A DNA stretch of 64,000 nt, from positions 7,734,606 to 7,798,605 of the forward strand of contig NC_080075.1 in the NCBI RefSeq assembly GCF_949987535.1, read 5' to 3'. Both the position numbers and the translations under genes were made by a program. The notes beneath the pieces were generated by a model. It was not told where the DNA came from and did no database searches. It worked only from the letters and a program-made list of their open reading frames with translations. Source of the DNA: Balaenoptera acutorostrata. Its lineage: Eukaryota > Chordata > Mammalia > Artiodactyla > Balaenopteridae. This document shows, piece by piece, positions 1 through 12,047 of this stretch; position 1 is the stretch's first letter, and each line of letters starts with the position of its first letter.

Positions 1-144
1 GATTGGACATATGCCTGGGTTTTCAGTTAAAGAAACAAGATTTCATTGTGATTTTGGGTAACCCTATTTTTACAGATTTCCATTGGTTATTTGCATGTTT
101 TTAATTATAGCAGCCTAAGCGTTACTAAGAAAAATAGGTTTTTA

Positions 145-445
145 CAGACTCACAGACATAGAGAACAGACCTGTGGTTGCCAAAGGGGAAGGAGAGTAGG
201 GGGAGGGATGGATTGGGAGTTTGGGATTAGCAGATGCAAACTATTATATAGAGAATGGATAAACAACAGGGTCCTATGTAGAGCACAGGGAACTACCTTC
301 AATATCCTGCGATAAACCATAGTGGAAAAGTATAAGAAAAAGAATGTATGTATATGTGTAACTGAATCACTTCGCTGCATGGCAGAAATTAACATAACAC
401 TGTAAATCAACTATACTTCAATAAAATAATTTTTTTTAAAAAAGG
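145..445 (+). mobile_element. 5'-truncated L1 3' end with 15-bp TSD
   Basis: The sequence is the 3'UTR of a LINE-1, with the polypurine stretch around 180-225, the 'ttgggattagcagatgcaaac' neighbourhood and an A-rich tail. The duplication 'aaaaataggttttta' flanks it exactly at 130-144 and 446-460. That shows a target-primed insertion of about 300 bp lacking all coding sequence. It lies in the sense direction of AFF3. Confidence 0.85.
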
Positions 446-2585
446 AAAAATAGGTTTTTAAAAATCTTAGTGAAGAAAATATTTTTATTTTTCAGCAGCT
501 GCTGTTTTTCCAAAAGCTTTCCATCAATGGTTGTGAATGCACTATACTTACTATTATTTTCAAAGTGTAGGTCCCTCTACTGTAGTAACAGAATGAGGAT
601 GTTTTTACATTTTTGTGGATTTAGGGGCCAAATTAGACATTTTGACTGTGACCTCCTTGTTCTAAGCCCAAGTCTGCCTAGGCTTCAAGTCTGACCTGGA
701 GTCCGTGTTTACAGTCCGGGAGCGGATTGACAGTTAGAATGTACTTTCTGGTTCTGTCAGGGGAGGAGTATTTTTCTCCCACTTTATCTCGCCCGAGAGC
801 CGGTACTCTGCCTCCCAGGTACAGGCCTGCACGAGTGTTTTCCTTTCGCCAGATACGGTGCTACATAGCCTTGAAAGGATATGCAGTGTAATAAAAATTA
901 CCACGTTCTGTTGTTGGCGACGTTTATCTGATAGGAGTGTCATAACATGAACAATACGTGTGAAAGAACTACAGTGCTGAGTGATGGTTCTGAGATGGAA
1001 ACCGAAAATAAAATAATGCTCTGATCTGCAGTCGCCACTGCCACACATAATAATCAACTCTGGCGTTTTGCATTTGACAGGATTAATTCAGTGTTTTGTT
1101 TTGAAAAGAGTTTCTGAGCACAGAGCATTCTGGAGTTTACTGTGGTCATGGGCCAGGCCAGTGGAGGTGGACCCCGAGTTGGCAGTGGTTGTGGAGACAT
1201 TGCTGAGAGAGAGAAGGAAGTAATTTAATCTCTCTCCATCCTGGCAGCAGTCGTATGTGTTTGGTGGGACAAGTATAATTTATTGTCGCCATCATCTTAC
1301 AGGCGAGAAAAGAGAGTCCCAGAGAGATTAAATGAATGATTAAATGATCCTATTATTTTACCCATTGTGTAGGCCTTTGAGGAGTTACGAGAGAGTTATA
1401 AGACACGATCCCTTCCCTCAAAGAGGTTATCATCTAGTAGGGGTCAAAAAATTTATAATCTAATACCAGTAACCCATAAAATGAAAACTCACAGCCCCAG
1501 GTAGCCTGTAAACATTAAAGTGACACAAATCACGGGAAAGGGAGAGGGGGGTGGGCAGCCCTCGCTGAGGACAGCACTGGTCAGTGACCTGATTCAGAGA
1601 GAGGCCAGGGGTGAGAAAAAATGAAGAAGTAAGTGAAGTTGTAATCCCATGAAAGGAAAACTGAACGATGTCAGGACAGGAAAATCTCGGGCAGGGCAGG
1701 AAGCAAACCCATTGGTTTTGGAGGAGGAATGTAATAGGAATGTAACAGACCAGTAACACTGCAGTGGTCCTTGATGGCGCCCTATGACAGAGCATCCTTA
1801 GTGTTTGGAGCAGGGTCACTGGAAGCCACGTGGCATGGTAGCTATTTCAGATAAAACACCTCTGTGGCTGTGACCAAGGTGGAATGCACTGGGGAAACGG
1901 TAGCCAGGGAGAGAGACCAGGGGAAGTGTTTTTCTATTCACTGAATCTAATAGGAAAGTTAGCATACAGTTTAAATTTGTTCTGGTTTCATCTTTTTGCA
2001 AACTCAACACACTTTGCAGCTCTTCATAACTGCATGTTTTGAACTCTAAGATTAGATTTCAGGCTAAAATTCAATTTTTGTTTCTTCTCTTTTTTGTTAA
2101 CAAAGAGCTACGGTGCTCAGTGAATGGATACCATAATCCTCCGGCCGTTTGTCCTGAGACAGGCTGATGCAGGTGACATCAGAGCAAGTGGGTAGCTACA
2201 CGGGGTGGAGGTGGGGTGCAAAATGAGGACACGAGAGTCTGCTCACCTTGAAGCTGTGGATTCTTGGGGCTTGTGGTCAGTCTTGCTGTTCAATAGACAG
2301 GAAAATGGAAACTGGCCCATGTGCCCCGTGGCCTTCTGAAGATGGTATATGGAGGAGAGAGAAAGCTGGACAGTTAATGAAAGGCAGTATTCTTTACCCC
2401 TATCATTTAACCTTATCTGTTCTTTCATTTAGGACAAAAGTGAGTGTATTTGCTATAAAAAGACTTGGCATTTTAAGTCTATTTAAGAAATAAGAAGATA
2501 CTCTGAAATACATCCCTTGAGTAACTTAGACATTTGCTTAGGGTGCTTAACACAGTAAGGCTGTGTTAAGACAGATGTATGGATT

Positions 2586-2930
2586 TTTTTTTTTTTTTTT
2601 ACTGAATTATAGTTGATTTACAATGTTGTGTTTCAGGTGTGATTCACAAAGTGATTCAGTTGTACATATGTATATACATATATTCATTTTCAGTGTCTTT
2701 TCCATTACAGGTTATTACAAAATATTGAATACAGTTCCCTGTGCTATACAGTAGGTCCCTGTTGTTTATTTTATTGATACATATATAGGAGTATGTATTT
2801 GCTAATCCCAAGCTCCTGATTTGTCCCTCTCCCCCTCTCTTCCCTTTGGTAACCATAAGTTTGTTTTCTGTGTCTGTGAGTCTGTTTCTGTTTTGTAAAT
2901 AAGTTCATTTGTATCATTTTTTTAGATTCT
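2586..2930 (-). mobile_element. Antisense L1 3' end fragment
   Basis: Begins on the + strand with a T-run (the reverse of the poly(A) tail), then 'actgaattatagttgattta' and 'cagttccctgtgctatacag', the reverse complement of the L1 3'UTR seen at 23486-23864 and 145-445. It stops near 'ttagattct'. No clear target duplication was found. Confidence 0.8.
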
Positions 2931-3804
2931 TAATCCTGTCAGTTGGCTAAGGAATGTAGACTCAAAACTGAGGACCTGCCAGTGCTGGGAAATAGGATGT
3001 GCCCTCGTTTCTAAGTGACAAGAAAATCAAAAAGAAAGAAAGGCAGACAGATCCAAGCAGTGGCAGGGAAGTTTACGCGATCAGAAGGTAGCTACCCAGA
3101 CTTTGGAGTAATTAGCTTCAAACATTATATTTCTCTTCCTGTCTTACCTGTGGTCCAGGAAGTGGGTAAAGGACAGCCGAGTGGAGGGAAGAGGAGCAAA
3201 GCAGTGATGAGGGGATGGTTGAGGTTAGGTGGTCAGGAGCACTGACAGGGGTGGGGACCAGTGGATGCGGTGGTGTGGGATCCATGGCCTAGCAATGACA
3301 TAACATCCTTTCCCTGTGAAGAAAATAATCCGAAGCAAACTAAGTGAAGTTTTAGCAGCTATGAAAAATTTTACCTTTGCTTTTATTTTAAATCACTGCC
3401 AGAAATAAGGTACAAATTAAATACGTTTTTAAAAATCAGATCTTCCCTCACTGACTGCTATTATTATGTCAGAGATCTGCTCTGATGAGAAAACTTAAGG
3501 ACGTCTTTTCCAGGATAAAGTACAAATCATACTTAAGAATCATAATAGTCTCTTTAAATAACTTTCAGTTTTAGTAATATATAGTTTGTATTAATTATTA
3601 CTAGCTTAATTACAGATTACATTTGCACAATACTTCATTCTTTTTTAAAAACACTTTCCCAGATACTCTGTCATCTCAGATTCCCAACATCTGAAACACA
3701 GAGAGAAATTCTATTTCTCATTTTAGAGAGAATTCTGAAAATCAGCTTGGTATTAATCAGCTGGTTTTTATTGAATGATTAAACACAAGGGAACCATGCT
3801 CATA

Positions 3805-4000
3805 TATATGAGCTCTCATTTAATCATTTAGTCCTCATGATTAAACCATGATATAGTTAACACCTACATTTCCTCTGGTTCAGAGATGATGCCACAAACT
3901 GAGATCTGATTGATTCCAGAGTCTTTGGTTTGAAATCACTACAATTGGCTGAAGACGTGACTTAGCTAAGCTCACTGAGCTAGTAAGTGATGGAAGAGGA
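3805..4000 (+). repeat. Possible MIR SINE relic
   Basis: 'ctcatttaatcatttagtcctcatga' and 'gagctagtaagtgatggaag' are in MIR order and spacing, but the middle is diverged. The call rests on recalled consensus words only. Confidence 0.4.
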
Positions 4001-4296
4001 AATAAAAATTGTCTATTTTCCCTTAATTTTCCCATGTAACCCTAATAGAGAATTTTAATACGATGAATAATCAGTCTTAAAAACTCATTGCACAGTAAAT
4101 AAAAACAAATATATTTAAATGGTTGCTGTAAATAATTCTTATGTTTTGGGAAATTTTAATAGATTTAATTGTTTTAAGCGAGCTGTCTTTACTATTCCTT
4201 TGTGTATTTAATAGTACTCATTAGATGGAAAAATCACCTGGAAATACTTAGCTATAATTAAAGTAATGTTAGCAAGCAATTTTGCATTGAAATATA

Positions 4297-4890
4297 GGCG
4301 TTCAGTTCAATTCAACAAGTTAATTTTGGGCAAGGTGCTTTATTTAGTCTACACAAAGATGAGTAGACAGTATCCCTCTTGGAAGAAATGTTCAGTCCTT
4401 CTTTAGAGGACTGTTCTTGAAAGAGATTATTAGGATTCCTAAGCATGATTTTTATTCTACATTGGGGGAAGGGTATCAGAAGAGGAGGAAATGGTTGAAT
4501 GCAGATTGAGGTATATACTCATAAAACTACAACACAGAAAGGAATGTAACAGTTACTGTGAAAAAGAAAGGAAAAGAAAGTGCCTTGGAGGAGGATGAAA
4601 AGGGAGCTCTCATATCATATTGGAATAGAAGGGGAATCAGCAGAGGCTTCAAGAGAGATGTGATATTTGAGATGAGCCTTCATGGATGGCTAGAAATCCA
4701 AAAGGCACATGGCGATAGGGCATTCACACACAAAGGGGATGCTGTAAGTAAAAGCAGAGACGGTAGTTTGTCTTACATGTAGTGTGTGTAGTTTAACAAA
4801 AAGGCACAAGGCTGAAAACTAGGACCTTGTTGTAGAAGGTCTTGAATGCAGTAGAGTAAAAAACGAATACCGGACTGGTACTAACACGAT
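4297..4890 (-). repeat. Antisense L2 (CR1-type LINE) relic
   Basis: Starts with 'ttcaattcaacaagttaatt' and continues through segments resembling the reversed L2 3' region: the stretch about a gain after 'gatgagccttcatggatggc', 'aaggcacatggcgatagggc', and 'aaggtcttgaatgcagtag'. It is very diverged, with insertions and deletions. Identification is by family resemblance, not by alignment. Confidence 0.5.
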
Positions 4891-6113
4891 AGATTGTGCA
4901 AGTATCAGTGGTGGCAGTTAATCTTTTTGAGTTTTGACTTCCTCACCTGCAATATGGAGATGATAATAATCACATTAAGGGTTGGGTGTCAATGAGAAAA
5001 CTTGTGTGGAACTAGTACTCTGAAAACCATAAAACACAACCAGTGGCATCATCACCATCGTTATTGCTGTGTACGTGATGGTATATGAAGATTGTAGAGC
5101 AGGGGAGCTTTTTGTTTGGATCTGCACTTAAGGAGAATTAAGTTGGCAGGGATGTGTAGGATTTATTAATAATGGAAAAAAGAGAACCATCAGAAACCAT
5201 TAACGTGAGGAGATGGGTTCAAGATGGCAGAGTACAAGGACGTGTGCTCACTCCCGCTTGCGAGAGCACTGGAATCACAACTAACTGCTGAACAATCATC
5301 GACAGGAAGACACTGGAACTCACCAAAAGAGATACCCCACATCCAAAGACAAAGGAGAAGCCATAGTGAGATGGTAGGAGGGGCACAATCACAATCAAAT
5401 CAAATCCCATGACTGTTGGGTGGGTGACTCACAAACTGGAGAACACTTATACCACAGAAGGCCACCCACTGGAGTGGAGGTTCTGAGCCCCACGTCAGGC
5501 TTCCCAACCTGGGGGTCCGGCAACAGGAGGAGGAATTCCTGGAGAATCAGACTTTGAAGGCTAGCGGGATTTTATTGCAGGACATCGACAGGACTGGGGG
5601 AAACAGAGACTCCACTCTTGGAGGGCACACACAAAGTAGTGTGCACATCAGGTCCCAGGGGTAGGAGCAGTGACCCCATACCTGCTAGTGTTGGACCTAC
5701 CTGCTAGTGTTGGAGGGACTGGTGCAGAGGCGGGGGGCGGCTGTGGCTCACCACAGGGACAAGGACACTGGGAGCAGAAGTTCTGGGAAGTACTCCTTGG
5801 CGTGAGCCCCCCCAGAGTCTGCCATTAGCCCCACCAAAGAGCCTGGAGGCACCAGTGCTGGGTCGCCTCAAGCCAAACAACCAACAGGGAGGGAACCCAG
5901 CCCCACCAATCTGCAGACAAGCGGATTAAAGTTTTACTGAGCTCTGCCCACCGGAACAACACCCAGCTCTATGCACCACCAGTCCTCCCATCAGGAAGCT
6001 TGCACAAACCTCTTAGATAGCCTCATCCACCAGAGAGTAGACAGCAGAAGCAAGAAGAACTACAGTGCTACAGCCTGTGGAACGAAAACCACATTCACAG
6101 AAAAATAGACAAA

Positions 6114-7442
6114 ATGAAAAGGCAGAGGACTATGTACCAGATAAAGGAACAAGATAAAACCCCAGAAAAACAACTAAATGAAGTGGAGATGGGCAACCTT
6201 CCAGAAAAAGAATTTAGAATAATAATAGTGAAGATGATCCAGGACCTCAGAAAAAGAATGGAGGCAAAGATCGAGAAGATGCAAGAAATGTTTAACACAG
6301 ACTTCTCTGGTGGTGCAAGGGTTAATAATCCACCTGCCAACGCAGGGGACATGGGTTCGATCCCTGGTCTGGGAAGATCCCACATGCCACGGGGCAACTA
6401 AGCTCGTGCACCACAACTACTGAGCCTGCACTCTAGAGCCCGCAAACCACAACTACTGAGCCTGAATGCCACAATGACTGAAGCCCACATGCCTAGAGCC
6501 CGTGCTCCACAACAAGAGAAGCCACTGCAATGAGAAGCCTGTGCACCGCAGCAAAGAGTATCCTCCGCTCAGCGCAACTAGAGAAAGCCCGCGCACAGCA
6601 ATGAAGACCCAATGCAGCGAAAAATAAATTATTTATTTATTTATTTATTTAAAAAAAAAAGAAATGTTTAACAAGGATGTAGAAGAATTAAAGAACAAAC
6701 ACCTGGAAGAATTAAAGAACAAACACCTAGAAGAATTAAAGAACAAACAAACAGAGATGAACAATACAATAACTGAAATGAAAAATACACTAAAAGTAAT
6801 CAATAGCAGAATAACTGAGGCAGAAGAACGGATAAGCGATCTGGAAGAAAGAATGGTGGAATTCACTGCCGTGGGACAGAATAAAGAAAAAAAGAATGAA
6901 AAAAAATGAAGACAGCCTATGAGACCTCTGGGACAACATTAAACTCACCAACATTCTCATATAGGGGTCCCAGAAGGAGAAGAGAGAGAGAAAGGACCTG
7001 AGAAAATATTTGAAGAGATTATAGTTGAAAACTTCCCTAACATGGGAAAGGAAATAGCCACCCAAGTCCAGGAAGTGCAGAGAGTCCCAGGCAGGATAAA
7101 CCCAAAGAGAAACAGACAGACACACATAGTAATCAAACTGACAAAAATTAAAGACAAAGGAAAATTATTAAAAGCAGCAAGGGGAAATGACAAATAACAT
7201 ACAAGGGAAGTCCCATAAGATTAACAGCTGATTTCTCAGCAGAAACTCTACAAGCCAGAAGGGAGTGGCACAATATATTTAAAGTGATGAAAGGGAAAAA
7301 CCTACAACCAAGATTACTCTACCCAGTAAGGATCTCATTCAGATTCAACGGAGAAATCAAAAGCTTAACAGACAAGCAAAAGCTAAGAGAATTCAGCACC
7401 ACCAAACCAGCTCTACAACAAATGCTAAAGGAACATCTCTAA
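6114..7442 (+). pseudogene. L1 ORF1 relic (RNA-binding chaperone), SINE-interrupted
   Basis: The relic of the L1 RNA-binding protein. The frame opens at 6114 (MKRQRTMYQIKEQ), runs into a SINE at 6298, and resumes at 6664 within the duplicated target site. A charged coiled coil follows, with an 8-residue unit (EELKNKHL) repeated three times over 6682-6753. The more conserved C-terminal RNA-binding part continues after 6907 only in shifted frames ('ggggtcccagaaggagaaga' at 6963) and ends at a stop near 7440-7442. No functional protein is expected. Confidence 0.85.
6298..6658 (+). mobile_element. CHR-type tRNA-derived SINE (long subfamily) nested in L1 ORF1
   Basis: Head 'acttctctggtggtgcaagg', B box 'gggttcgatccc', and three copies of a 'ccacaactactgagcc'-like unit in the body. 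The tail is an ATTT microsatellite plus poly(A). The duplication 'aagaaatgtttaaca' flanks it at 6283-6297 and 6659-6673 without mismatch, so it landed in ORF1 of the already inserted L1. Confidence 0.93.
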
Positions 7443-7518
7443 GTGGGAAACACAAGAGAAGAAAAGGACCTACAAAAACAAACCCAAAACAATTAAGAAA
7501 TTGGTCATAGGAACATAC

Positions 7519-10500
7519 ATGTCGATAATTACCTTAAATATGAATGGATTAACTGCTCCAACCAAAAGACACAGGCTCACTGTGAGTGGATACAGAAACA
7601 AGACCCGTATATATGCTGTCTACAAGACACCCATTTCAGACCTAGGGACACATACAGACTGAAAGTGAGGGGATTGAAAAAGATATTCCATGCCAGTGGA
7701 AATCAAAGGAAGCTGGAGAAGCAATACTCATATCAGATAAAATAGATTTTAAAGTAAAGAATGTTACAAGAGACAAGGAAGGACACTACATATGATCAAT
7801 GGATCAATCCAAGAAGAAGATATAACAATGTTAAATATATCTGCACCCAACATAGGAGCACCTCAGTACATAAGGCAAATGCTAACAGCTATAAAAGAGG
7901 AAATCGATAGTAACACAATAATAGTGGGGGACTTTAACACCTCACTTACACCACTGGTCAGATCATGCAGACAGAAAATTAATCAGGAAACACAAGCTTT
8001 AAATGACACAATAGATCAGATATATTTAATTAATATTTATAGGACATTCCGTCCGAAAACAGCAGATTACACTTTCTTCTCAAGTGCACACAGAACATTC
8101 TCCAGGATAGATCACATCTTGGGTCACAAATCAAGCCTCGGTAAATTTAAGAAAATTGAAATCACATCAAGCATCTTTTCCATCCACAGCACTGTGAGAT
8201 TAGAAATCAGTTACAGGGGAAAAATGTAAAAAACATAAATACACGGAGGCTAAACAATATGTTACTAAATAACCAAGAGACCACTGAAGAAATCAAAGAG
8301 GAAGTAAAAAAATATGTAGAGATAAGTGACAATGAAAACACGACGATCCAAAACCTATGGGATGCAGCAAAAGCAGTTCTGAGAGCAAAGTTTATAGCAA
8401 TACAATCCTACCTCAAGAAACAAGAGAAATCTCAAATAAACATTCTAACCTTACACCTAAAGGAACTAGAGAAAGAAGAACAAACAAAACCCAAAGTTAG
8501 TAGAAGGAAAGAAATCATAAAGATCAGAGCAGAAATAAATGAAATAGAAACAAAGAAAACAATAGCAAAGATCAATAAAACTACAAGCTAGTTCTTTGAG
8601 AGGATCAACAAAATTGATAAACCTTTAGCTAGACTCATCAAAAAAAAGAGGGAGGGGGCTTCCCTGGTGGCGCAGTGGTTGAGAATCTGCCTGCCAATGC
8701 AGGGGACACGGGTTCGAGCCCTGGTCTGGGACGATCCCACATGCTGCGGAGCAACTGGGCCCGTGAGCCACAATTACTGAGCCTGCGCGTCTGGAGCCTG
8801 TGCTCTGCAACAAGAAAGGCCGCGATAATGAGAGGCCCGCGCACCGCGATGAAGAGCGGCCCCCACTTGCCGCAACTAGAGAGAGCCCTCGCACGGAAAC
8901 GAAGACCCAACACAGCCATGAATAAATAAATAAATAAATAAATAAAAATTAAAAAAAAAAAAGAGGGAGAGGACTCAAATCAATAAAATTAGAAATGAAA
9001 AAGGAGAAGTTACAACAGACACCACAGAAATACAAAGCATCGTAAGAGACTACTACAAGCAACTCTATGCCAGTAAAATGGACAACCTGGAAAAAGTGGA
9101 CACATTCCTAGAAAGGTATTACCTTCTAAGACTGAACCAGGAAGAAATAGAAAATATGAACAGACCAATCACAATTAATGAAGTTGAAACAGTGATTAAA
9201 AATCTTCCAACAAACAAAAGTCCAGAACCAGATGGCTTCACAAGTGAATTCTATCAAACATTTAGAGAAGAGCTAACACCCATCCTTCTCAAACTCTTCC
9301 AAAAACTTGCAGAGGAAGGAACACTCCCAAACTCATTCTATGAGACCACCATCACCCTGATACCAAAACCAGAAAAAGATAGTACAAAAAAAAGAAAATT
9401 ACAGACCAATATCACTGATGAATATAGATGCAAAAATCCTCAACAAAATACTAGCAGACAGAATCCAACAACACATTAAAAGGATCACACACCATGATCA
9501 AATGGGATTTATCCCAGGGATGCAAGGATTCTTCAATATATTCAAATCAATCAATGTGATACATCATAATAACAAATAGAAGAATAAAAACCATGTGGTC
9601 ATCTCAATAGATGCAGAAAAAGATTTTGACAAAATTCAACACCCATTTATGATAAAAAACTCTCCAGAAAGTGAGCATAGAGAGAACCTACCTCCACATA
9701 ATAAAGGCCGTATATGACAAACCCACAGCAAACATCATTCTCAGTGGTGGAAAACTGAAAACATTTCCTCTCAGATCAGGAAGAAGACAAGGATGTCCAC
9801 TTTCACCACTGTTATTCAACATAGTTTTGCAAGTCCTAACCATGGCAATCAGAGAAGAAAAAGAAATAAAAGGAATACAAATTGGAAAAGAAGAAGTGAA
9901 ACTGTCACTGTTTGCAGATGACATGGTACTATACATTGATAATCCTAAAGATTCCACCAGAAACTACTAGAAATAATCAATGAATTTGGTAAAGTTGCAG
10001 GATACAAAATTAATGCACAGAAATCTCTTGCATTCCTATGCACTAACAACGAAAGATCAGAAAGAGAAATTAAGAAAACAATCCCATTCCCCATTGCAAC
10101 AAAAGGAATAAAATACTTAGGAATAACCCTACCTAAGGAGGTAAAAGACCTGTACTCAGAAAACTATACGACACTGATGAGAGAAATCAAAGATGACACA
10201 AACAGCTGGAGAGATATACCATGTTCTTGGATTGGAAGAATCAATATTGTGAAAATGACTATACTGCCCAAAGCAATCTACAGATTCAGTGTAATCCCTA
10301 TCAAATTACCAATGGCATTTTTTATGGAACTAGAACAAAAGATCTTAAAATTTGTATGGAGACACAGAGGACCCCGAATAGCCAAAGCAATCTTGAGGGA
10401 AAAAAATGGAGCTGGAAGAATCAGACTCCCTGCCTTCAGACTATACTACAAAGCTACAGTAATCAAGACAGTATGGTACTGGCACAAAAATAGAAATATA

Positions 10501-11590
10501 GATCAATGGAACAGGATAGAAAGCCCAGAGATAAACCCATGCACCTGTGGTCAAGTAATCTATGACAAAGGAGGCAAGGATACACAATGGAGAAAAGACA
10601 GTCTCTTCAATAAGTGGTGCTGGGAAAACTGGTCAGCTACGTGTAAAAGAATGAAATTAGAACACTCCCTAACACCATACACAAAAAGAAACTCAAAATG
10701 GATTAAAGACCTAAATGTAAGACGGAACACTATAAAACTCTTAGAACAAAACAAAGGAAGAACACTCTTTGATGTAAGTCACACCAAGATCTTTTTTGAC
10801 CCACCTCCTAGAGTAATGGAAATAAAAACAAAAATAAACAAATGGGACCTAATGAAACTTAAAAGCTTTTGCACAGCAAAGGAAACTATAAACAAGACGA
10901 AAAGACAACCCTCAGAATGGGAGAAAATGTTTGCAAACAAATCAAGAAAGGGTTAATCTCCAAAATATGTAAACGGCTTATGCAGCTCAATATTAAAAAA
11001 ACAACCCAATCAAAAAATGGGCCTACGACCTAACTAGACATTTCTCCAAAGGAGACATACAGATGGCCAAGAGGCACATGAAAAGCTGCTCAACATCACT
11101 AATTAATAGAGAAGTGCCAATCAAAACTACAGTGAAGTATCACCTCACACCGGCTAGAATGGGCATCATAAGAAAATCTACAAACAACAAATACTGGAGT
11201 GGGTGTGGAGAAGAGGGAACCCTCTTGCACTGTTGGTGGGAATGTAAATTGATGCAGCCACTATGGAGAACAGTATGGATGTTCCTTAAACAAAAAATAG
11301 AATTACCATATGACCCAGCAGTCCCACTATTGGGCATACACCCAGAGAAAACCATAATTCAAAAAGACACATGCACCCCAATGTTCATTGCAGCACTATT
11401 TACAATAGCCAGGTCATAGAAGCAACCCAAATGCCCATTGACAGACGAATGGTTAAAGAAGATGTGGTACATATGTACAACGGAGTATTACTCACCCATA
11501 AAAAGGAATGAAATCGGGTCATTTGTAGAGTCGCAGATGGACCTAGGACTGTCATATAGAGTGAAGTAAGTCAAAAAGAGAGAAACAAAT
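7519..11590 (+). pseudogene. L1 ORF2 relic (endonuclease / reverse transcriptase)
   Basis: The remains of the L1 endonuclease-reverse transcriptase. The start is at 7519 (MSIITLNMNGLTAP). The endonuclease part is readable at 7792-8229, including GDFN (about 7930) and RIDHILG (about 8107). The usual S-D-H catalytic triplet reads S-I-H at 8179-8187. The reverse transcriptase part at 9078-9970 keeps the FADD catalytic motif (9911-9922). A frameshift near 9395, stops near 9577 and 9968, and a SINE at 8655 break it. The C-terminal region is open at 10177-10956 and 11063-11419 and degenerates before the 3'UTR. The 259-residue open stretch is transposon sequence, not a host gene. Confidence 0.9.
8655..8955 (+). 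mobile_element. CHR-type SINE (young 300-bp subfamily) nested in L1 ORF2
   Basis: Nearly intact Pol III promoter: A box region 'tggcgcagtggttgag' and B box 'ggttcgagccc'. The body has 'gaggcccgcgcaccgcgatg' and an AAAT-repeat tail ending 'att' then poly(A). The duplication 'aaaaaaagagggag' lies at 8641-8654 and 8956-8969. Confidence 0.93.
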
Positions 11591-12015
11591 ATCGTATATT
11601 AACACATATATGTGGAATTTAGAAAAATGGTACAGATGTGAACCGGTTTGCAAGGCAGAAATAGAGACAGATGTAGAGAACAAACGTATGGACACCAAGG
11701 GGGGAAAGTGGCGGTGGGGTGTGGGGAGAAGAATTGGGAAATTGGGATTGACATATATACACTAATATGTATAAAATAGATAACTAATAAGAACCTGCTG
11801 TATAAAACAATCAATAAATAAAATAAAATTTAAAAAATAAAGAAAAGAAACCATTAATGTTCTCCGGTTAAAAATAATAAAGGTGTGATTAGGGTGGTAG
11901 TTCAGGTAACCAGAAAGAAAGGTAGAGACATTGCAGAGATACTAATTCAAAAACGTACTGAGCACCACCTGTCTTCCTGGACACAAATTCAGCAGTGCTG
12001 CTTAGCATCCTTCTA

Positions 12016-12047
12016 AGGACTATGTACCAGATGAAGGAACAAGATAA
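12016..12047 (+). repeat. Isolated 32-bp near-copy of L1 ORF1 start region
   Basis: Positions 12016-12047 match 6126-6157, inside L1 ORF1, at 31 of 32 bases. The similarity stops abruptly on both sides. It lies 155 bp beyond the downstream TSD of the L1, so it is not part of that insertion. Confidence 0.7.

Larger units (their letters stand above)
5207..11845 (+). mobile_element. Near full-length but inactive LINE-1 with TSD, carrying two nested SINEs
   Basis: A sense-orientation L1 bounded by the duplication 'agaaaccattaacgt' (5192-5206) and 'agaaaccattaatgt' (11846-11860), one mismatch. Removing the two SINE insertions leaves about 5.95 kb, close to full length: 5'UTR of about 0.9 kb (5207-6113), ORF1 region (6114-7442), short spacer, ORF2 region (7519 to about 11590), then 3'UTR with a G-rich tract (11695-11750) and an A-rich tail. 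Both reading frames are broken by SINEs, frameshifts and stops, so it cannot retrotranspose. The single TSD mismatch and long open stretches suggest moderate age. Confidence 0.92.

Noticed and set aside
8655..8760. tRNA-like A and B boxes
   Set aside because: They are the internal Pol III promoter of a tRNA-derived SINE. There is no cloverleaf with an anticodon arm followed by a mature tRNA end.
10177..10956. 259-codon open frame, the longest in the window
   Set aside because: It is the C-terminal part of L1 ORF2, flanked by further L1 sequence and the L1 3'UTR, so it is not a host gene.
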